Shown: positions 1 through 8,780 of the stretch, one piece after another
Layout of the letters: the number at the start of each line of letters is the position of its first letter
Numbering within the stretch: position 1 is the stretch's first letter
DNA from: Burkholderiaceae bacterium
GTDB taxonomy: Bacteria; Pseudomonadota; Gammaproteobacteria; Burkholderiales; Burkholderiaceae_C
Reading direction: 5' to 3'
Assembly: GCA_031253795.1 (NCBI GenBank)
Contig: JAIRVR010000003.1
Span: forward strand, 1 to 64,000
Length of the DNA stretch: 64,000 bases
The notes under the pieces: model-generated
Told to the model about the DNA's origin: nothing
Database searches by the model: none
What the model saw: only the letters and a program-made list of their open reading frames with translations
Translations under genes and position numbers: made by a program

Positions 1-260
<260 letters not shown>

Positions 261-371
261 CTAGCTGCTTCGGACCAAAGGCCCTTTGCCGCCGGCCGTC
301 GCGAGGAAACGGCCTCATGGGTTGCAAGCAGGGGCGGCTTCTGGCAGGGGGTCCTGCGCGCCACCCACGCC

Positions 372-1112
372 TTACATGTACATGCCGCCGTTGACGTGCA
401 GCTCCTGGCCCGTGACATAGCCTGCGCCCTTCGAAGCCAGATAGGCCACGGCATGGGCGATGTCGCTGGGCTGCCCCAGGTCGCCCAGGGCGATCTGGGC
501 CTTGAGGGCATTCCTTTGCTCTTCGGGCAGCTCGGCCGTCATGTCGGTGGCGATGAAGCCCGGGGCCACGCAGTTGACCGTGATGCCGCGGCTGCCCAGC
601 TCGCGCGCCAGGGCACGCGTCATGCCGGCCACGCCGGCCTTGGCCGCAGCGTAGTTGGCCTGGCCGGGGTTGCCCGAGGCGCCCACGACACTGGTGATGC
701 TGATGATGCGGCCGAAGCGCTGCTTCATCATGGGCCGAATGGCCGCACGGCTGACTCGGAAAACGGCCTTGAGATTGGTGTCGATGACCGCATCCCAGTC
801 ACCGTCCTTCATGCGCATCGCCAGCGTATCGCGCGTGATGCCTGCGTTGTTGACCAGCACATGCAGGCCGCCGTCATTCTTGACGAGGGAGTCGATCAAC
901 GCCTCCACGGCCGGGCCGTCGGTGACGTCGAGATTGACGCCACGGCAGCCGGCAAAGCCCGACAGGGCCTGGCTGATCTTTTCGGCACCGGCGTCGGTGG
1001 TGGCCGTGCCGACCACACGGTAGCCGCGGGCCGCCAGTTCCTGGGCGATGGCAGCGCCAATGCCACGCGAAGCGCCGGTCACCAGGGCGATCTGGGTCTG
1101 ATTCTCAGTCAT
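372..1112 (-). CDS. fabG: 3-oxoacyl-[ACP] reductase FabG
   Basis: NADPH-dependent reductase of 3-oxoacyl-ACP to 3-hydroxyacyl-ACP in the fatty acid elongation cycle. It is a 246-residue classical short-chain dehydrogenase. The dinucleotide-binding motif TGASRGIG is at residues 12-19, NNAG follows, and the catalytic Tyr-x-x-x-Lys is YAAAK with Tyr154 and Lys158. It ends with the FabG-like LHVNGGMYM. The start codon overlaps the fabD stop by 4 bp, which indicates translational coupling. Position between fabD and acpP separates it from other SDR enzymes. Confidence 0.96.
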   Translation of the reverse strand: MTENQTQIALVTGASRGIGAAIAQELAARGYRVVGTATTDAGAEKISQALSGFAGCRGVNLDVTDGPAVEALIDSLVKNDGGLHVLVNNAGITRDTLAMRMKDGDWDAVIDTNLKAVFRVSRAAIRPMMKQRFGRIISITSVVGASGNPGQANYAAAKAGVAGMTRALARELGSRGITVNCVAPGFIATDMTAELPEEQRNALKAQIALGDLGQPSDIAHAVAYLASKGAGYVTGQELHVNGGMYM

Positions 1113-2053
1113 GCGAGGGATTCTTTCACGTCGGCCAGGGTGGCCGGGTCATACAGGGCAGCGGCCGTCAGGTCGGCGTCAATCCGCTTGGTCAGGCCCA
1201 TCAGCACCTTGCCGGGGCCGCATTCGACCAGATGACCGATGCCGCGGGCCTTCATGGCCTGCACGCATTCCACCCAGCGCACGGGCCCGAAGGCCTGGCG
1301 GTACAGCGCATCGCGAATCGCATCTGCATCCTGCTGCACGGCCACGTCGATGTTGTTGATGACAGGGATGCCGGGAGCGGCCAGCGGGGTGGCAGCCAGC
1401 GCGGCCTTGAGCTTTTCGGCCGCCGGCTTCATCAGGCTGGAGTGGAAAGGCGCGGACACGGGCAGGGGAAGCGCCCGCTTGGCACCGGCCGCCTTGAGGG
1501 CTTCGCAGGCTTTTTCCACAGCGGCCTTGCTGCCGGCAATCACGGTCTGCGACGGATCGTTGAAATTCACGGCCTCGACCACTTCGGCACCGCCGAGGAC
1601 CGCCGTCACTTCAGCGCAGCCGGCACGCACCTTGTCGGCATCCAGCCCCAGGATGGCCGCCATGGCGCCCGTACCCACGGGCACGGCTTCCTGCATCGCC
1701 GCGGCGCGCAGGCGCACCAGGGGTGCAGCCTGGGCCAGGGTCAGCACGCCCGAGGCCACCAGGGCCGAATATTCACCCAGCGAATGGCCGGCCACGGCGT
1801 CAGGCTGCGCACCACCTTCGGCCTGCCACACGCGCCAGGCGGCCACACCGGCCACCAGCATCACGGGCTGGGTGTTGGTGGTCAGCGCCAGGGCTTCCTT
1901 GGGTCCTTGCTGGATCAGGGTGGCGATGTCCTCGCCCAGGGCATCCGAGGCCTCGGCGAGCGTCTGCGCCACCACGGGGTGGCCGCCCCATCCATCGAGC
2001 ATGCCGACGGACTGCGAGCCCTGACCCGGAAAGACAAATGCGAACTTCTTCAT
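1109..2053 (-). CDS. fabD: malonyl-CoA:ACP transacylase FabD
   Basis: Transfers malonyl from CoA to ACP to supply the extender unit for fatty acid synthesis. From the chosen ATG the protein is 314 residues and begins MKKFAFVFPGQGSQ, the family's usual N-terminus. An ATG three codons upstream is possible but less like relatives. The nucleophile elbow GHSLGE has Ser91, and a later PFHSSLM supplies the active-site His. The 3' end overlaps fabG by 4 bp. Confidence 0.95.
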   Translation of the reverse strand: MKKFAFVFPGQGSQSVGMLDGWGGHPVVAQTLAEASDALGEDIATLIQQGPKEALALTTNTQPVMLVAGVAAWRVWQAEGGAQPDAVAGHSLGEYSALVASGVLTLAQAAPLVRLRAAAMQEAVPVGTGAMAAILGLDADKVRAGCAEVTAVLGGAEVVEAVNFNDPSQTVIAGSKAAVEKACEALKAAGAKRALPLPVSAPFHSSLMKPAAEKLKAALAATPLAAPGIPVINNIDVAVQQDADAIRDALYRQAFGPVRWVECVQAMKARGIGHLVECGPGKVLMGLTKRIDADLTAAALYDPATLADVKESLA

Positions 2054-2101
2054 GTTCTTCAAATTGAAAGATTGTCGGGAGACACTGGCAAGATGCCCGG
2101 C

Positions 2102-3079
2102 CTACATCTTCAGCAGCACCGCGCCCCAGGTAAAGCCGCCACCCACGCCTTCGAGCAGCACGGTCTGGCCCGGCAGAACCTGGCCAGAGCGCACGCCATG
2201 GTCCAGCGCCAGCGGGATCGAGGCAGCCGAAGTATTGCCATGCTGATCGACCGTGACCACCACCTTGTCCATGGAAAGACCCAGCTTGCGCGCCGTGCTC
2301 TGCATGATGCGGATGTTGGCCTGGTGAGGAATCAGCCAGTCGATGTCGGCATCGGTCAGGCCGGCCTTGTCCAGCGTGGCACGCGCGGCCTTTTCCAGCA
2401 CGCCCACGGCCAGCTTGAACACGGCCTGGCCATCCATCTTGAGCAGGGGATCGCCCAGCACCTGGCCGCCATAGACATTGCCGGGCACGCAGAGAATGCC
2501 CACATGCTTGCCGTCGGCATGCAGGTCCGAGGCCAGGATGCCCGGCTGCTCCGAGGCCTCCAGCACCACGGCGCCGGCGCCATCACCGAACAGCACGCAG
2601 GTCGTGCGGTCGTTGAAATCCAGGATGCGGCTGAAGACCTCGGCACCCACGACCAGGGCACGGCTGGCCGCACCCGACTGGATCATGGCGTCGGCCACGG
2701 TGAGCGCATAGACGAAGCCGCTGCACACGGCCTGCACGTCGAAGGCCGCGCAGCCATTGGCACCCAGCTTGTTCTGCAGAATGCACGCCGTGGACGGAAA
2801 GACCATGTCGGGCGTGGACGTGGCCACGATGATGAGGTCGATGTCCTGCGCCTGGCGGCCTGCGGCCTCGAGCGCCTTGCGGCAGGCTTCAAGCGCCAGA
2901 TCGCTGCTGGCCACTTCGGGAGCGGCAAAATGGCGCGCATGGATACCGGTGCGCTCGACGATCCACTCGTCCGAGGTCTCGATGCCGCGCTGGGCCAGAT
3001 CGGCAGCCAGGTCTTGATTGGTGAGTCGGCGGGGAGGCAGGTAGCTGCCCGTGCCGGTGATGCGTGCGTAGCGTCTCAT
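2102..3079 (-). CDS. fabH: beta-ketoacyl-ACP synthase III FabH
   Basis: Starts fatty acid synthesis by condensing acetyl-CoA with malonyl-ACP. The 325-residue protein shows the full Cys-His-Asn triad: Cys119 in AVCSGF, His252 in PHQANIR and Asn282 in GNTSAAS. The C-terminal [11 protein letters not shown] is characteristic of FabH. It lies 5 bp downstream of plsX and 48 bp before fabD, inside the operon. Confidence 0.96.
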   Translation of the reverse strand: MRRYARITGTGSYLPPRRLTNQDLAADLAQRGIETSDEWIVERTGIHARHFAAPEVASSDLALEACRKALEAAGRQAQDIDLIIVATSTPDMVFPSTACILQNKLGANGCAAFDVQAVCSGFVYALTVADAMIQSGAASRALVVGAEVFSRILDFNDRTTCVLFGDGAGAVVLEASEQPGILASDLHADGKHVGILCVPGNVYGGQVLGDPLLKMDGQAVFKLAVGVLEKAARATLDKAGLTDADIDWLIPHQANIRIMQSTARKLGLSMDKVVVTVDQHGNTSAASIPLALDHGVRSGQVLPGQTVLLEGVGGGFTWGAVLLKM

Positions 3080-3084
3080 TGGTA

Positions 3085-4125
3085 TCAGGGCGCCGACGTT
3101 CCTTGCTCCGCCTGCGCAGCCATCAACAAAGGCAGGGCTGCGGCGATGCGGGTCCGGACACGGTCAAGCAGGTTGTTGCGGGCCGCATCATACGCGCGGT
3201 TCAGCGCGTGCTCGAAAGCCATGGCATCGGCCGACCCATGGCTTTTGAACACCAGACCCTTGAGCCCCAGCAGGGCAGCGCCGTTGTAGCGCCTGTGATC
3301 CATCCTGCGCATCAAGGCAGATAGAACCGGATAAGCCACGATGGCAGCAATTTTCGTGAAGATGCTGCGCTTGAACTCCTGCCTGAGCGAGCCCGTGATC
3401 ATCGAGGCCACGCCCTCCGAGGACTTGAGAGCCACATTGCCGACGAAGCCGTCACAGACAACAATCTCGGCCGTGCCCTTGAAGATGTCATTGCCCTCGA
3501 CATTGCCGTAGAAGTTCAGATGGCCTGCCTTGCCGGCCGCGCGCAGCAATTCTCCTGCACGCTTGATCACTTCGCTGCCCTTGATCAGCTCCTCGCCGAT
3601 GTTGAGCAGGCCCACCGTGGGCGCATCCTCATTCTTGAGCGCGGATACCAGGGCCGAGCCCAGAACGGCAAACTGCAGCAGATGCTCGGCAGAACAGTCG
3701 ACATTGGCCCCCAGGTCCAGCACCGTGGTGGCTTCGCCCCTGGCGTTGGGCAACTGGGTCGCGATGGCGGGACGGTCTATGCCTTCCAGCGTCTTGAGCA
3801 GGTAGCGCGAGATCGCCATCAGCGCGCCCGTGTTGCCCGCCGACACGGCGGCGACAGCGGCACCGTCCTTGACCTGCTGGACGGCGACGCGCATCGAGGA
3901 GTCTCGCTTTTTGCGCAGGGCCACTTCGACGGGGTCGTCCATGCCCACCACCTCGGTGGCAGGCACCACGCTGGCACGTTCGTGCACCAGGCTGCCAAGC
4001 TCCTCGGGCTTCCCTACCAGCAACAGGCGTGCATCTGCATGGGAATCGAGGAACTTGCGGCACGCCGCAAGCGTGACACGGGGGCCGTGGTCGCCCCCCA
4101 TGCAGTCAACAGCCAAAGTGATCAT
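3085..4125 (-). CDS. plsX: phosphate acyltransferase PlsX
   Basis: Makes acyl-phosphate from acyl-ACP, the donor used by PlsY in phospholipid synthesis. The 346-residue reading begins [15 protein letters not shown], the hallmark PlsX N-terminus, and contains [10 protein letters not shown] and the [14 protein letters not shown] block. It follows rpmF after 115 bp that contain an intrinsic terminator, so its expression is probably only partly linked to rpmF. Confidence 0.96.
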   Translation of the reverse strand: MITLAVDCMGGDHGPRVTLAACRKFLDSHADARLLLVGKPEELGSLVHERASVVPATEVVGMDDPVEVALRKKRDSSMRVAVQQVKDGAAVAAVSAGNTGALMAISRYLLKTLEGIDRPAIATQLPNARGEATTVLDLGANVDCSAEHLLQFAVLGSALVSALKNEDAPTVGLLNIGEELIKGSEVIKRAGELLRAAGKAGHLNFYGNVEGNDIFKGTAEIVVCDGFVGNVALKSSEGVASMITGSLRQEFKRSIFTKIAAIVAYPVLSALMRRMDHRRYNGAALLGLKGLVFKSHGSADAMAFEHALNRAYDAARNNLLDRVRTRIAAALPLLMAAQAEQGTSAP

Positions 4126-4180
4126 GAGCGACTACTGGCAAGCCTGCTGCGTGGCTTGAGAAGAAATAGGCAGCAATCAG

Positions 4181-4220
4181 AAAAACAAAAGCCCGCGCTA
4201 CGAAAACTGTAGCCGCGGGC
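4181..4220 (-). terminator. intrinsic terminator/attenuator between rpmF and plsX
   Basis: On the minus strand a GC-rich stem (GCCCGCG with CTAC, pairing to GTAG and CGCGGGC, one bulged base) closes a 7-nt loop and runs into TTTTGTTTTT. It sits just after the rpmF stop, so it should end most rpmF transcripts while some read through into plsX-fab. Base pairing was checked by eye. Confidence 0.75.
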
Positions 4221-4240
4221 CCTGCGGGAAGTTCCGAAGA

Positions 4241-4423
4241 TCAGGCTTCGGACTTGTTCTTCAGCACTTGACGACCACGGTACACGCCGTTGGGGCTGAT
4301 GTGGTGGCGCAGATGGGTTTCACCGGTGGTGGGTTCCACGGCGATGCCAGGCACATTCAGTGCATTGTGCGAACGGTGCATACCGCGCTTGGAGGGGGAC
4401 TTCTTGTTCTGCTGAACAGCCAT
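4241..4423 (-). CDS. rpmF: 50S ribosomal protein L32
   Basis: Component of the large ribosomal subunit. The 60-residue protein starts [17 protein letters not shown], the typical bacterial L32 N-terminus, and ends with a basic [15 protein letters not shown]. The open frame extends 32 codons upstream, but the internal ATG matches L32. As in E. coli it sits between the DUF177 gene and plsX. Confidence 0.97.
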
Positions 4424-4558
4424 GATGGCTCCTGTGTATCTTGAAAGGGTTGGTAAAAACGCGATCAGCCCATTAAAGACACGAGGGGGTTTCGCGCGAA
4501 GCCGCTGATTATAGCGCAATCGCTTTTCCCGGCCCCGGCCTTTTTTCGGCAGCCGCCA

Positions 4559-5116
4559 TCAGTCGGCCGATTTGCCCACGTCAAGGCCGCGCAGCACCGC
4601 AAAGGGATTGACCTTTTGCTCGCTGGCCTGCACGAAGTCTGCATCGCTGGACTGCATGTTCACGGGCTCGGGGCAGGTCTCGTGGCTCGGCACCACGGGC
4701 AGCTCCATCAGCAGCTCGTCTTCTATCAGCTCCAGCAGATCGAACTCGCGGCTCAAGGCCAGCAGGTCTTCTTCGCTGTCGTCATCTTCGGCCTCGGCCG
4801 CAGCTTCGTCGGCCACGAAGCGAAAAGACCTGTTGACTTCCAGGGGGATAGGGGCCGTGGCCAGGCAGCGCTGGCAGGTCATGGGCACAACGGCATCGGC
4901 ATGCAGGTGCAGCCAGACATCGCCCGTGCCCCCCGCCTGCTCCACCAGCTCACCATCGGCTTGCCAATGGACCAGCGCTTCGGCCTGGCCAGCCTCGGGC
5001 TGCGCGTCCTGCGCCAGACGGCCAAAGGCCGACAGCGGCGCCTCGCCTTGCAAATGCCCCTCGGCCTGCGCGAAAGCGCGCACATCGAGACGGGCTGCAG
5101 AAAATTCCTTGCTCAT
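4559..5116 (-). CDS. yceD: DUF177 / YceD family protein
   Basis: The YceD family is linked to 23S rRNA accumulation and is almost always encoded next to rpmF, as here. The 185-residue protein has the family's conserved cysteine pair in CQRCLA and a later HETCPEP, and an acidic stretch (AAEAEDDDSEED) between them. The start MSKEFSAARLDV was chosen over an upstream in-frame ATG because the upstream extension overlaps maf. Molecular role beyond the family association is not visible here. Confidence 0.88.
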   Translation of the reverse strand: MSKEFSAARLDVRAFAQAEGHLQGEAPLSAFGRLAQDAQPEAGQAEALVHWQADGELVEQAGGTGDVWLHLHADAVVPMTCQRCLATAPIPLEVNRSFRFVADEAAAEAEDDDSEEDLLALSREFDLLELIEDELLMELPVVPSHETCPEPVNMQSSDADFVQASEQKVNPFAVLRGLDVGKSAD

Positions 5117-5141
5117 CCGGGCAGTGTAAGAGAATCCGGGC

Positions 5142-5762
5142 ATGCAAGACTCCCACCCCGCAACGCAACGGGCCGCCGGCCTGGAGCGCACCCTCATTCT
5201 GGGCTCGACATCGCGCTACCGGCGCGAGCTGCTGAGCCGTCTGCAGCTGCCCTTCGACACCATCTCGCCCGAAGTGGACGAAACCCCCGTGGCCGGGGAA
5301 ACCCCGCTGGCCCTGTCCCTGCGCCTGGCCCGCGCCAAGGCCGAAGCCGTGGCTGCCCTGCACCCGCAGGCCATCGTCATCGGCTCGGACCAGGTGCCCG
5401 AGCTCGACGGTCAACCCCTGTCCAAACCCGGCAACCATGAACGCGCAACCGAACAGTTGCGGTTGATGCGCGGGCGCCACATGAATTTCCACACGGCCGT
5501 GAGCGTGGTCTGCCGCGCCAGCGGCTTTGCCCAGACCGATGTGGTCACGGTGCAGGTACGCTTTCGCGATCTCGGGGACGCCGAGATCGAACGCTATCTG
5601 CGCGCCGAGCAACCCTATGACTGCGCAGGCAGCGCCAAGAGCGAGGGCCTGGGCATTGCCCTGCTGGACGCCATCATCAGCGATGACCCCACGGCACTGA
5701 TAGGGCTGCCATTGATACGCACCTGCCAGTTGCTGCGCGCCGCGGGAGCCGTGCTGCCATGA
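5142..5762 (+). CDS. maf: Maf/YceF-type nucleotide pyrophosphatase
   Basis: Maf proteins hydrolyse non-canonical or modified nucleoside triphosphates; the YceF branch prefers 7-methyl-GTP. The 206-residue protein has LGSTSRYRRELL near the N-terminus (residues 19-30), the SPEVDE motif, the IGSDQV motif with the likely catalytic Asp, and LSKPGN. It diverges from yceD with only 25 bp between the starts. It overlaps the next gene by 4 bp (ATGA). Confidence 0.93.
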   Translation: MQDSHPATQRAAGLERTLILGSTSRYRRELLSRLQLPFDTISPEVDETPVAGETPLALSLRLARAKAEAVAALHPQAIVIGSDQVPELDGQPLSKPGNHERATEQLRLMRGRHMNFHTAVSVVCRASGFAQTDVVTVQVRFRDLGDAEIERYLRAEQPYDCAGSAKSEGLGIALLDAIISDDPTALIGLPLIRTCQLLRAAGAVLP

Positions 5763-6550
5763 GCGACACCACGCCCACCGCCACCCACGGCACGCTTTAC
5801 CTGGTACCGGCGGCACTGGACTTCGGCTGCGACACCCAGGTGCCCCTGACCGAAGTACTGCCCCATGGCACGCTGCGCACGGCCGCCCGCCTCACCCATT
5901 GGATCTGCGAAAACGCCAAAAGCACGCGCGCCTATCTCAAGCGCATCGATGCCCTGCACCCCCTGGCCCAGCCCCTCCAGGCCCAGCAGATCACCGAACT
6001 GCCACGCGAAGCCCATAAAAAGGGCGACCATGGCGACAAGGGCAGCGCCGTTTTCGACGCCAGGCCCTTGCTGGCACCGCTGCTCGCGGGCCACGATATG
6101 GGGTTGGTCAGCGAAGCCGGAATGCCCGCCGTGGCCGATCCCGGCAGCTCGGTGGTGCGCGCGGCGCACGACCTGGAGCTGCGCGTACTGCCGCTGGTCG
6201 GCCCCGTGTCCCTGTTGCTGGCCCTGGCCGCCAGCGGCCTCAGCGGCCAGAACTATGCCTTCGTGGGCTATCTGCCCCAGGACAGCGCCGAACGCGTGCA
6301 GCGCATCAAGGAGCTCGAAGCCCTCGCCCTGCGCCAGGGCCAGACCCAGCAGTTCATAGAAACGCCCTACCGCAATGCCGCGCTCTGGCAGGCCCTGCTG
6401 CAGACACTGCAGCCGCATACGCGCCTGGCCCTGGCCTGCGGGCTGACGCTGGAAAGCGCCCGCATCGAAAGCCGCCTGGTGCGCGAATGGCGCCAGCACA
6501 AGCAGCCGCCCGACAACCGCACACCCGTGGTGTTTTCCATCGGCCGCTGA
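5759..6550 (+). CDS. SAM-dependent methyltransferase, RsmI-like tetrapyrrole-methylase fold
   Basis: The 263-residue protein has the RsmI-type order: LYLVPAALDFG at the N-terminus, the ENAKSTRAYL segment, DMGLVSEAGMPAVADPG and the VGPVSLLLALAASG glycine-rich SAM site. RsmI 2'-O-methylates C1402 of 16S rRNA. This shorter, divergent relative is common beside maf in betaproteobacteria and its substrate is not established, so only the family is claimed. Translation is coupled to maf by a 4-bp overlap. Confidence 0.85.
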   Translation: MSDTTPTATHGTLYLVPAALDFGCDTQVPLTEVLPHGTLRTAARLTHWICENAKSTRAYLKRIDALHPLAQPLQAQQITELPREAHKKGDHGDKGSAVFDARPLLAPLLAGHDMGLVSEAGMPAVADPGSSVVRAAHDLELRVLPLVGPVSLLLALAASGLSGQNYAFVGYLPQDSAERVQRIKELEALALRQGQTQQFIETPYRNAALWQALLQTLQPHTRLALACGLTLESARIESRLVREWRQHKQPPDNRTPVVFSIGR

Positions 6551-6553
6551 TGC

Positions 6554-6588
6554 AAAAAAGCCCGCGGACCACGAGGTCGGCGGGCTTT
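6554..6588 (-). terminator. bidirectional intrinsic terminator between convergent genes
   Basis: A 9-bp stem AAAGCCCGC / GCGGGCTTT encloses a further GACC/GGTC pairing with loop ACGA. Read on the minus strand, after sppA, it is followed by six T residues. Read on the plus strand, after the methyltransferase, it has a short TTT tail. Confidence 0.82.
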
Positions 6589-6607
6589 CGCGGGATGGCC
6601 GGGGATT

Positions 6608-7654
6608 TCAGCGCAGGCTCGGCAGGCTGGAGCGCAGCGTCTGCATGGCGCCTCCGCCCACGGCCGCGCCAAAGCGCTTGGCCAGGCGTTCGGCCACGTT
6701 GTCGCGGCGCGTGTAGTCCACCACTTCCTCGGCCTTGACCACCTCGCGGGCCACATAGTCCAGGCTGCCCAGTTTGTCGGCCAGGCCCATTTCCACGGCC
6801 TGCTGACCGGTCCAGAACAGGCCGCTGAAGGTCTCGGGAGTTTCGTGCAGACGGTCGCCGCGCCCGGCCTTGACCACGTTGATGAACTGCGAGTGGATCT
6901 GCCCCAGCATTTGCTGGGCATGGGCACGCTGGCTTTCCGACATGGGGCTGAAGGGGTCCAGAAAGCCCTTGTTCTCGCCGGCCGTCAGCAGGCGGCGTTC
7001 CACGCCGAGCTTGTCCATGGCGCCCGTGAAGCCGAAGCCGTCCATGAGCACGCCGATGCTGCCCACGATGCTGGCCTTGTCCACAAAGATTTCATCGGCA
7101 GCCGCGGCAATGTAGTAGGCGGCCGAGGCACAGGTCTCCTCGACCACGGCATACAGCGGCTTGTCGTACTTGCCCTTGAGGCGCACGATTTCGTCATTGA
7201 TGATGCCGGCCTGCACCGGGCTGCCACCCGGTGAATTGATCAGCAGCACCACGGCGCGCGAGCCCGAATCCTCGAAGGCGCTGCGCATGGCCGCGACCAC
7301 GAATTCCGCGCTGGCGTCGGCGCCCGATGCGATCTCGCCCTTGACCTCGACCACAGCCGTGTGCGGCGAGGAATTGGTCGTGGTCGTCGTGTCCTTGAAG
7401 AACAGCGCCCACAGCACGACCAGAACCAGGGCCGTCCACAGCAGGCGGCCGAACAGGCGCCAGCGTCGGCTGGCGCGCTGCTCGTTGATGGTGGCAAAGA
7501 CCAGTTTTTCCAGCACGTCGCGCTCCCAGCCGCCCGTGGCGGCACCGCGCGCCGGGGACGCCGAGGCTTCGGACGTGGTCCTGGCCCAGAGGTCGGACCC
7601 GGCAGGCGGCTGCGGGGCGGAACCAGGGTTTTCCGGTGGAATGGGGGAAGTCAT
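6608..7654 (-). CDS. sppA: signal peptide peptidase SppA, S49 family
   Basis: Membrane serine protease that degrades signal peptides left after secretion. The 348-residue protein has a cytoplasmic N-terminal tail and one membrane segment (about residues 69-85, LLWTALVLVVLWALFF). The S49 Ser-Lys dyad is visible: Ser177 in ETCASAAYY and Lys229 in GENKGFLDPF, 52 residues apart as in the short B. subtilis-type SppA. The motif VGSIGV follows the Ser. The start is 1 bp from the stop of the upstream Rieske gene, so the two are cotranscribed. Confidence 0.93.
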   Translation of the reverse strand: MTSPIPPENPGSAPQPPAGSDLWARTTSEASASPARGAATGGWERDVLEKLVFATINEQRASRRWRLFGRLLWTALVLVVLWALFFKDTTTTTNSSPHTAVVEVKGEIASGADASAEFVVAAMRSAFEDSGSRAVVLLINSPGGSPVQAGIINDEIVRLKGKYDKPLYAVVEETCASAAYYIAAAADEIFVDKASIVGSIGVLMDGFGFTGAMDKLGVERRLLTAGENKGFLDPFSPMSESQRAHAQQMLGQIHSQFINVVKAGRGDRLHETPETFSGLFWTGQQAVEMGLADKLGSLDYVAREVVKAEEVVDYTRRDNVAERLAKRFGAAVGGGAMQTLRSSLPSLR

Positions 7655-7655
7655 G

Positions 7656-8021
7656 TCAGAACTCGACAGGTTTCAGGTTGTCGGCAGTATGCCAGTGCAC
7701 CAGGCCCTCGCTTTCGCTCAGGGTGATTTTCACAAGGCCGCCACGGCAAGGCCCGCCTGCGCAGGCACCGCTGTCCGGCGCATAGGCCGCGCCATGGGTG
7801 GCGCACAGCAGCCAGCGACCGCTGTCGTCGAAAAAGCGGTTGGCCTGGTAGTCCATCTCCATGGCCACATGGCTGCAGCGGTTCAGATAGGCATGGACCC
7901 GCCCCTCGAAGCGGATGGCGAAGGCGCGGCATACCTGGCCCGCATGGACCACATCGAAAGGCACGGCCACCCCTCCCTCGCACAGGGCCTGGCTTTCACA
8001 CAGGAACTGCCGCTCAGCCAT
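7656..8021 (-). CDS. small Rieske [2Fe-2S] ferredoxin-like protein
   Basis: A 121-residue stand-alone Rieske domain. Both cluster-binding boxes are present: Cys49-x-His51 (CSH) and Cys73-x-x-His76 (CATH). No oxygenase domain is attached, so it is an electron carrier or a subunit whose partner is unknown. The start at MAERQFL avoids overlap with the upstream phosphatase. It lies in a HAD phosphatase-Rieske-sppA string, an arrangement I associate with Burkholderiales. Confidence 0.88.
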   Translation of the reverse strand: MAERQFLCESQALCEGGVAVPFDVVHAGQVCRAFAIRFEGRVHAYLNRCSHVAMEMDYQANRFFDDSGRWLLCATHGAAYAPDSGACAGGPCRGGLVKITLSESEGLVHWHTADNLKPVEF

Positions 8022-8074
8022 GTTCCGGCCCTTGGCGCCAGCATGGCGCAGGCGGCTGACACGCAGATGACGGC

Positions 8075-8761
8075 TCAGCCATGGGCCAGCAGCCACTGAT
8101 GCAAATCCGCAACAGATTCGGCCACATGCAAGGGCCCCAGGGCCGCGAAGCCCTCGGTGGAATGGGCTCCGTAGGACACCCCCACACTGGCACAGCCGGC
8201 ATTGCGGGCCAGTTCCAGGTCATGCGTGGTGTCACCCACCATCAGCACCCGGCCAGGTTCGACACCGAACTCGGCCATCAGCTCCTGCAGCATCAGGGGA
8301 TGGGGCTTGCCCGCGGTTTCGTCGGCAGTTCGCGAAGCATCGAACATGCCGCGCAGTTGCGGGTCCTGCAGCGCATCGTTGAGGCCGCGCCGGCTCTTTC
8401 CCGTGGCCACGCTGAGCCAGTGGCCGCGCGCGCGAAGAGCTTCCAGCATGGGCAGCACGCCCTTGAACAGGCTGATGTCGTCCTGGTGGCGCAGGAAATG
8501 GAAGCGATAGCGGTTGCCCAGTTCGGCGTATTTTTCGGGCGAGACATCGGGCGCGGCGCGTGCCAGGGCCGGCATCAGAGCCATTCCGATCACATAGGAG
8601 GCTGCCTCGTCACTGGGCGGCGTACCGCCCACATCGGCCACGGCCGCCTGTATGCACTTGACGATGACGGCGGTGGAATCCGACAGCGTGCCATCCCAGT
8701 CGAAGGCAATGAGATCGAAGCGGCGTCCGCGCTGTGCACCGGAGGAAACAGAGGTGTTCAT
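8075..8761 (-). CDS. HAD-family phosphatase, Gph-like
   Basis: A 228-residue haloacid dehalogenase-superfamily hydrolase. Motif I is DWDGTLSDS with Asp21 and Asp23, motif II is VATGKSRRG, and the motif III/IV region gives KPHPLMLQE and MVGDTTHDLELA. This pattern resembles phosphoglycolate phosphatases. It is downstream of rluC by 19 bp, an adjacency frequent in proteobacteria, so a housekeeping role is likely. The precise substrate cannot be read from the sequence. Confidence 0.88.
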   Translation of the reverse strand: MNTSVSSGAQRGRRFDLIAFDWDGTLSDSTAVIVKCIQAAVADVGGTPPSDEAASYVIGMALMPALARAAPDVSPEKYAELGNRYRFHFLRHQDDISLFKGVLPMLEALRARGHWLSVATGKSRRGLNDALQDPQLRGMFDASRTADETAGKPHPLMLQELMAEFGVEPGRVLMVGDTTHDLELARNAGCASVGVSYGAHSTEGFAALGPLHVAESVADLHQWLLAHG

Positions 8762-8780
8762 AAAAAACGGGAATCCATTG

